From assembly GCA_002360535.1 (NCBI GenBank), contig DEQR01000048.1, positions 1 to 45,977 on the forward strand: a stretch of 45,977 nt of DNA, given 5' to 3'. The DNA is from Thiobacillus sp. UBA3361 (GTDB taxonomy: Bacteria; Pseudomonadota; Gammaproteobacteria; Burkholderiales; Thiobacillaceae). The notes beneath the pieces were generated by a model. That model saw only the letters and a program-made list of their open reading frames with translations, did no database searches and was not told the DNA's origin. Both the position numbers and the translations under genes were made by a program. Shown one piece after another: positions 41,736 through 45,977 of the stretch. How positions within the stretch are numbered: the first letter of the stretch is position 1; each line of letters begins with the position of its first letter.

Positions 41736-43910
41736 ATGGTTTCCCATGCCCTGACCCAGTCTTCCGCGGAGCTTGAGGATTGGCTGGCGCCCCTGGCCCG
41801 GCGCCATGGGGAAGGCAAGGCGGACCTGATCCGCGCCGCTCTCGCCTATCTTCAGGATCACCGGGGTGGGCTGACGACCGAAATCGGGGTGCCCCTCGTC
41901 GAACATGCCCTGGCCACCGCCGCGCTGCTGGCGGGCATGCAGTTCGACGCCGACACCGTGGCCGCCGCGCTGCTGGCCGGCCTGCCGGAGGCCGATCTGA
42001 CCCAGGAGGCCTTGCAGACCCGCTTCGATGCCCCCTTGATCACCCTCACCACCGGCGCCGCCCGCCTCAACCGCATGGACGCCCTGCTCTCCCGGCTGGC
42101 CGGCGAGGGCGGTCAGAGCGAGGCCCTACGGCAGATGCTGCTGGCCATGACGGACGATATCCGGGTGGTGCTCATCAAGCTGGCCGAGCGGGTACAGACC
42201 CTGCGGGAGGCCGCCACGGCCGACGCGGAAATGCGCCGCAAGCTGGGTCACGACGCCCGCGAGCTCTACGCCCCCCTGGCCAACCGCCTGGGCGTCTGGC
42301 AGATCAAGTGGGAACTGGAGGACCTGTCCTGCCGTTACCTGGAACCCGACACCTACCGGCACATCGCCCGACTCCTGGACGAGCGGCGCCTGGACCGGGA
42401 GTGGTACATCGAGGGCGTGGTCAAACGACTCGACGAGGAGCTGGCCAACAACAGCCTCAAGGACTTCAGCGTCGCCGGCCGGCCCAAGCACATCGCCAGC
42501 ATCCTGGCCAAGATGCGCAAGAAGCACCTGGCCTTCGAGGAGGTCTATGACGTGCGCGCCGTGCGCATCCTGGTGCGCGAACTGAAGGACTGTTACCTTG
42601 CCCTGGGCCTGATCCACAGCCTGTGGCAACCCATCCCCGGCCAGTTCGACGACTACATCTCGCGCCCCAAGGGCAACGGCTACCAGAGCCTGCACACGGC
42701 GGTGATCGGCCCGGACAACAAGGCCCTGGAAGTGCAGATCCGCACCTTCGACATGCACCAGGAGGCCGAGCTGGGGGTGGCCGCCCACTGGCGCTACAAG
42801 GAAGGCGGCCGGAACGAGGCCCTGCAGGAAAAGGTCGCCTGGTTGCGCCAGATCCTGGCCTGGAAGCAGGAGGTGGCCGACAGCGCCCTGCCGGACAGCG
42901 GCGATCTCGCTCAGCAGTTCCGCAACGAACTGTTCCAGGACGAGGTGTTCGTGCTCACCCCCCAGGGCAAGGTCATCGCCCTGGCCCAGGGCGCCACGCC
43001 CATCGACTTCGCCTATTCCGTACACACCGAACTGGGCCACCGCTGCCGGGGCGCCAAGCTGGACGGCGTGTTGGTGCCCCTGGACACGCCCCTGAAGAAC
43101 GGCCAGAGGGTGGAGATCCTCACCGTCAAGGAAGGCGGCCCCAGCCGGGACTGGCTCAATCCCCACCTGGGCTTCCTGGCCACGCACCGGGCGCGCGCCA
43201 AGGTGCGCCAGTGGTTCAAACAGCTGGACCACGACATCCACGTGCAGGAAGGCCGAGAACTGCTGGACCGCGAGCTGCATCGCCTCAATCTGAACAACGT
43301 CAAGCTTGAGCGCCTCGCGGCGCGGCTCGGGTTCACGCGCGGCGAGGAACTGTTCGCCGCCCTGGGCAGCGGCGACATGGGCATGGGCCAGCTCAGCCGG
43401 GCACTGCAGGAGGAGTTCCTGCCACCCCCAGAGAAGCCCCTGGTGGGGGCACGCAAGAGCAAGCTGGCGCCCCAGGGGGTGCTGGTGGAGGGGGAGGCCA
43501 ACCTGCTCACCCACATGGCCGGCTGCTGCAAGCCAGCGCCGGGCGAAGCCATCATCGGCTACACCACCCAGGGCCGCGGGGTGACCATCCACCGCAAGGA
43601 CTGCCCCATCATCCGCCACCTGTCCGAAGACCAGCGCGACCGGCTGCTGCGTGCAGAGTGGGGCCAGTCGGACAGCGAGGTGTTTCCGGTGGACGTGGAG
43701 ATCGTGGCCTACGACCGCCAGGGCCTGCTCAAGGACATCACCGAGATCGTCGCCCAGGAGCGGATCAACGTCACCCGCCTCAACACCGAAAGCCATGACG
43801 ACACGGCGCGCATGACCTTCACCCTGGAGGTGCGCGACGTGGAGCAGCTGGCCCGCTTCCTGGGCCGGGTCGGCCATGTGCGCGGCGTCAGCCAGGCGCG
43901 CCGCAAGTAG
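41736..43910 (+). CDS. relA: (p)ppGpp synthetase RelA
   Basis: The 724-residue protein has the long RelA/SpoT layout. The N-terminal hydrolase-like region has lost the catalytic His-Asp pair (VEHALATAALLAGMQFDADTVAAALLAGLPE). The synthetase (about 230-360) carries RPKHIASILAKM, YDVRAVRILV, GNGYQSLHTAV and EVQIRTFDMHQEAELGVAAHWRYKEGG. TGS (about 400-465) and ACT (about 645-724) domains follow. The key loop reads QFDD, close to the EXDD of synthetase-only RelA and unlike the RXKD of bifunctional SpoT. No Shine-Dalgarno sequence precedes the ATG. Confidence 0.95.
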   Translation: MVSHALTQSSAELEDWLAPLARRHGEGKADLIRAALAYLQDHRGGLTTEIGVPLVEHALATAALLAGMQFDADTVAAALLAGLPEADLTQEALQTRFDAPLITLTTGAARLNRMDALLSRLAGEGGQSEALRQMLLAMTDDIRVVLIKLAERVQTLREAATADAEMRRKLGHDARELYAPLANRLGVWQIKWELEDLSCRYLEPDTYRHIARLLDERRLDREWYIEGVVKRLDEELANNSLKDFSVAGRPKHIASILAKMRKKHLAFEEVYDVRAVRILVRELKDCYLALGLIHSLWQPIPGQFDDYISRPKGNGYQSLHTAVIGPDNKALEVQIRTFDMHQEAELGVAAHWRYKEGGRNEALQEKVAWLRQILAWKQEVADSALPDSGDLAQQFRNELFQDEVFVLTPQGKVIALAQGATPIDFAYSVHTELGHRCRGAKLDGVLVPLDTPLKNGQRVEILTVKEGGPSRDWLNPHLGFLATHRARAKVRQWFKQLDHDIHVQEGRELLDRELHRLNLNNVKLERLAARLGFTRGEELFAALGSGDMGMGQLSRALQEEFLPPPEKPLVGARKSKLAPQGVLVEGEANLLTHMAGCCKPAPGEAIIGYTTQGRGVTIHRKDCPIIRHLSEDQRDRLLRAEWGQSDSEVFPVDVEIVAYDRQGLLKDITEIVAQERINVTRLNTESHDDTARMTFTLEVRDVEQLARFLGRVGHVRGVSQARRK

Positions 43911-43921
43911 CCAACGGTGAT

Positions 43922-43970
43922 TTGCCTCACCTCCCCCGGGGCATCGCGGGTTGCCTCATCTCTCCCCGGC
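43922..43970 (+). repeat. Direct repeat TTGCCTCAYCTC after relA
   Basis: Two similar 18-20 bp copies (43922-43939 and 43951-43970, both TTGCCTCA followed by a C-rich run and GG) lie 29 bp apart. They are followed by two 8-bp copies of GGCAGTTA (from 43968). No gene lies in this 100-bp gap. Their role is unknown. Confidence 0.45.
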
Positions 43971-44009
43971 AGTTAGGCAGTTAGATTCGGACCGGTCATC
44001 GGTTCGCCG

Positions 44010-44452
44010 ATGCACGCCTTCCGGCCATCCAAAGAGGAGTCAGTAAGGGCCTACAAAATCGAAGAAATCGAGGGCATCGGCCCGGTTTACGCGGACAAGC
44101 TCGTCACTGCCGGCATCGCCAACACCGACGACCTGCTGCGCCTCTGCGCCAGCGCCAAGGGACGCGCCGAGGTGAGCGAGAAGACCGGCCTGACCACCAG
44201 CCATCTGCTGGTCTGGGCCGACATGGCTGACATGATGCGCCTAACGGCATCGGCCCTCAATTCGGCGAACCGCTCAAGGCCGCCGGCGTCGATACGGCGA
44301 AGGAACTGCGCACCCGCAACGCCGAGAACCTGACCGCCAAGTTGGCCGAGGTGAACGCTGAGAAGAGGCTGGCGCGCGCCGTGCCCGCCCTGAGCCAGGT
44401 GAGCGACTGGATTGAGCAGGCCAAGAAGACCGAGCCGCTGATCAGCCACTGA
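44010..44452 (+). pseudogene. DUF4332 helix-hairpin-helix protein, frameshifted
   Basis: The first frame reads YKIEEIEGIGPVYADKLVTAGIANTDDLLRLCASAKGR...HLLVWADMADMMRL, a DUF4332-type helix-hairpin-helix domain. At about 44240 the sequence continues in another frame: NGIGPQFGEPLKAAGVDTAKELRTRNAENLTAKLAEVNAEKRLARAVPALSQVSDWIEQAKKTEPLISH, to a TGA at 44450-44452. One base is therefore missing or added. The family starts at MAYKIEEIEGIGP. Here AGG (44046-44048) stands at that Met, six bases after AGAGGAG, so the start codon also seems lost. The ATG at 44010 adds an atypical extension. Function of the family is unknown; nucleic acid binding is guessed. Confidence 0.8.
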
Positions 44453-44470
44453 TCCCGCCCCTTCAGCCCT

Positions 44471-45175
44471 TCAGTTGTCCCGCCCCAACAGCCATTCCGC
44501 GATCGCAAGATCGCCGGGGTAGGTGACCTTCAGGTTGGTCAGATCGCTCTCCACCAGCAGCGGGCTCAGGCCAAGCGCCTCCACGGCTGAGGCCTCGTCG
44601 GTCACCGCCATGCCCGCGTGCTCAAAGGCGCGCAGCAGGAGTTCGTGACGGAACATCTGCGGCGTCTGCGCCCCCCACAGCCCGGCGCGGGATACGGTAG
44701 CACCGATGCGCACCGGCCTCTCCCCCGCATCCGCCTCCGCCTGGCGTTTCAGGGTATCGGCCACCGGCATGGCCAGGATGCCGCCCACCGGATCGTCGCC
44801 CACCGTCGTCAGCAGGCGGTCCAGCATCTCCTGGGACAGGCAGGGGCGCGCCGCGTCATGGACCAGCATCCAGTCTTGGCCGTCCACCTGCCCTTCGAGC
44901 GCGCGCAGCCCGTTGCGCACGCTTTCCGCACGCGACTCGCCGCCGCAGCGCAATACCCGCAGCTTGCCGAAGGCAGACCAGTCATCACGGTCCCAGAGTG
45001 CATCGTCCGGCGACAGCACTACCGCCACCCCGTCCACCCGGGGATGACGCTGGAAGGCCCGGATGGCGTGCCAGAGCATGGGGCGGCCGTGAATGGACAG
45101 ATACTGCTTGGGCTGCGCCGCCCCCATGCGGGCGCCGATGCCGGCCGCGGGTATCAGGGCGAAATGTCTGGCCAT
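44471..45175 (-). CDS. ispD: 2-C-methyl-D-erythritol 4-phosphate cytidylyltransferase
   Basis: The 234-residue enzyme adds CMP to MEP, the step after Dxr in isoprenoid synthesis. PAAGIGARMGAAQPKQYLSIHGRPMLWHAIRAF binds CTP. GGESRAESVRNGL, LVHDAARPCLS and TDEASAVEALG are the family blocks. ispF usually follows ispD but is not downstream here; the convergent broken DUF4332 gene is. The start ATG lies at 45175. Confidence 0.97.
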   Translation of the reverse strand: MARHFALIPAAGIGARMGAAQPKQYLSIHGRPMLWHAIRAFQRHPRVDGVAVVLSPDDALWDRDDWSAFGKLRVLRCGGESRAESVRNGLRALEGQVDGQDWMLVHDAARPCLSQEMLDRLLTTVGDDPVGGILAMPVADTLKRQAEADAGERPVRIGATVSRAGLWGAQTPQMFRHELLLRAFEHAGMAVTDEASAVEALGLSPLLVESDLTNLKVTYPGDLAIAEWLLGRDN

Positions 45176-45246
45176 GAGATGAATATTGTCTTCTGGTGTG
45201 TGTCCCCTAAATTTTAATCAGGACCCCCGATGATCAGGAGAAAAGC

Positions 45247-45977
45247 ATGCATCCCATCCGTCCTCCCGCCGTAGCAGGCATGTTCTATCCCGGCGAGTCC
45301 GCCGCGCTGGCCAGGGATGTGCAAGCCCTGCTCGGCGCGGCCAAGACACCAACCCTGCGGCCCAAGGCCCTCATCGCTCCCCATGCCGGGTATGTCTATT
45401 CCGGGCCGGTGGCCGCCTCCGCCTATGCCCTGCTGAAGCCCCTGCGCCAAACCATCAAGCGGGTGGTGCTGCTGGGGCCGCTACACCGGGTCTGGGTGGC
45501 GGGCCTGGCCCTGCCTTCGGTGGCCTGGTTCGACACCCCCCTGGGGCGCATCCCACTGGACACCGAGGCCATGCAGGCCCTGAGCCGCCTGCCCCAGGTG
45601 GAGATCAACGACGCCGCTCATGCCGCCGAACACTCCCTGGAGGTGCACCTGCCCTTCCTGCAGACGGTGCTGGAGGACTTCAAACTGGTACCCTTGGCGG
45701 TAGGCGGTGCCACGCCCGAAGGGGTGGCCCAGGCGCTGGACGCGGTGTGGGGCGGCGACGAGACCCTGATCGTGGTCAGCTCCGACCTGTCCCATTACCT
45801 GCCCTACGCCCAGGCCCAGACCACCGACCAGGCCACGGTGCAGGCCATGCTCGATCTGGACACCGGTCTGCGTGGAGAGCAGGCCTGCGGCGCCCATCCG
45901 GTGAACGGCCTGGACTTGGTGGCCCGGCGGCGCGGCCTCAAGGCACATCTGCTGGACCTGCGCAATTCCGGCGACAC
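45247..45977 (+). CDS. MEMO-family protein (AmmeMemoRadiSam system B), cut by right edge
   Basis: An open frame of 243 codons runs from an ATG at 45247 (GGAG at 45237-45240) to the window edge. VAGMFYPGE, LIAPHAGYVYSGPVAASAY, HSLEVHLPFLQ and VVSSDLSHYLPY are typical of MEMO1/AMMECR1-associated proteins, relatives of class III extradiol dioxygenases. In bacteria the gene usually neighbours an AMMECR1 gene and a radical SAM gene, which would lie beyond the edge. Its biochemical role in bacteria is not settled. Only about the first nine tenths are present. Confidence 0.93.
   Translation, partial: MHPIRPPAVAGMFYPGESAALARDVQALLGAAKTPTLRPKALIAPHAGYVYSGPVAASAYALLKPLRQTIKRVVLLGPLHRVWVAGLALPSVAWFDTPLGRIPLDTEAMQALSRLPQVEINDAAHAAEHSLEVHLPFLQTVLEDFKLVPLAVGGATPEGVAQALDAVWGGDETLIVVSSDLSHYLPYAQAQTTDQATVQAMLDLDTGLRGEQACGAHPVNGLDLVARRRGLKAHLLDLRNSGD

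Noticed and set aside
45200..45209. GTGTCCCCTA shared with the reverse complement at 3616-3625, possibly the edge of a mobile element
   Set aside because: Only ten bases are shared and no transposase or longer flanking identity is visible. Chance or a very short scar cannot be told apart.

Overview
The window reads as one chromosomal contig of a GC-rich betaproteobacterium. The evidence is the unbroken order rpsB-tsf-pyrH-frr-uppS-cdsA-dxr-rseP-bamA-skp-lpxD-fabZ-lpxA-lpxB-rnhB, the ppsA/ppsR pair, a small H-NS protein ending in a betaproteobacterial-type DNA-binding motif, and the divergent rluD-pgeF / bamD arrangement. A tetraheme cytochrome-ferredoxin-NrfD module suggests respiratory electron exchange with the quinone pool. 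A chemolithotrophic or anaerobically respiring relative of Thiobacillus or Rhodocyclus-type bacteria is plausible, but that placement is inference.

Layout. Positions 1-437 hold an unrecognised open frame running off the left edge and a truncated C-terminal piece of a CRISPR Cas6 endonuclease. Positions 712-3416 hold the cytochrome/FeS/NrfD operon. Positions 3406-6311 are a decayed zone: an Smr-domain fragment, a tandem repeat, about 435 bp without a gene, and a SWIM-SNF2 helicase broken by a frameshift, a large deletion and a nonsense codon. Positions 6482-20812 are the translation, isoprenoid, phospholipid, outer-membrane and lipid A housekeeping cluster. Positions 20892-25090 hold motA, motB, a membrane-anchored methyltransferase and an HDOD/GAF-like regulator, the last three overlapping. 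Positions 25305-30005 hold a tripartite ABC efflux operon (outer-membrane lipoprotein, MacA-like adaptor, separate ATPase and permease), preceded by four binding-site-like repeats phased at exactly 10 bp. Positions 30058-33283 hold ppsA and its regulator ppsR, divergent across 43 bp. They are followed by an H-NS gene, an M48 lipoprotein protease, and the leftward run rluD-pgeF-zip-rimO-nudJ-mnmA. Rightward bamD and relA, a broken DUF4332 gene, leftward ispD and a rightward MEMO-family gene cut by the window edge finish the window.

The least expected pattern is a set of intergenic elements whose arms are built from iterated 7-bp units in inverted orientation (frr/uppS, motA/motB, bamD/relA, with a one-armed version at lpxA/lpxB). 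The heptamer differs at each site, but each element fills the gap between a stop codon and the next start codon. Other repeats are a REP-like hairpin before rpsB, a 27-bp inverted pair between pgeF and the zip gene, and a hairpin read in frame inside pgeF. No tRNA, rRNA, CRISPR array or intact transposase was seen.
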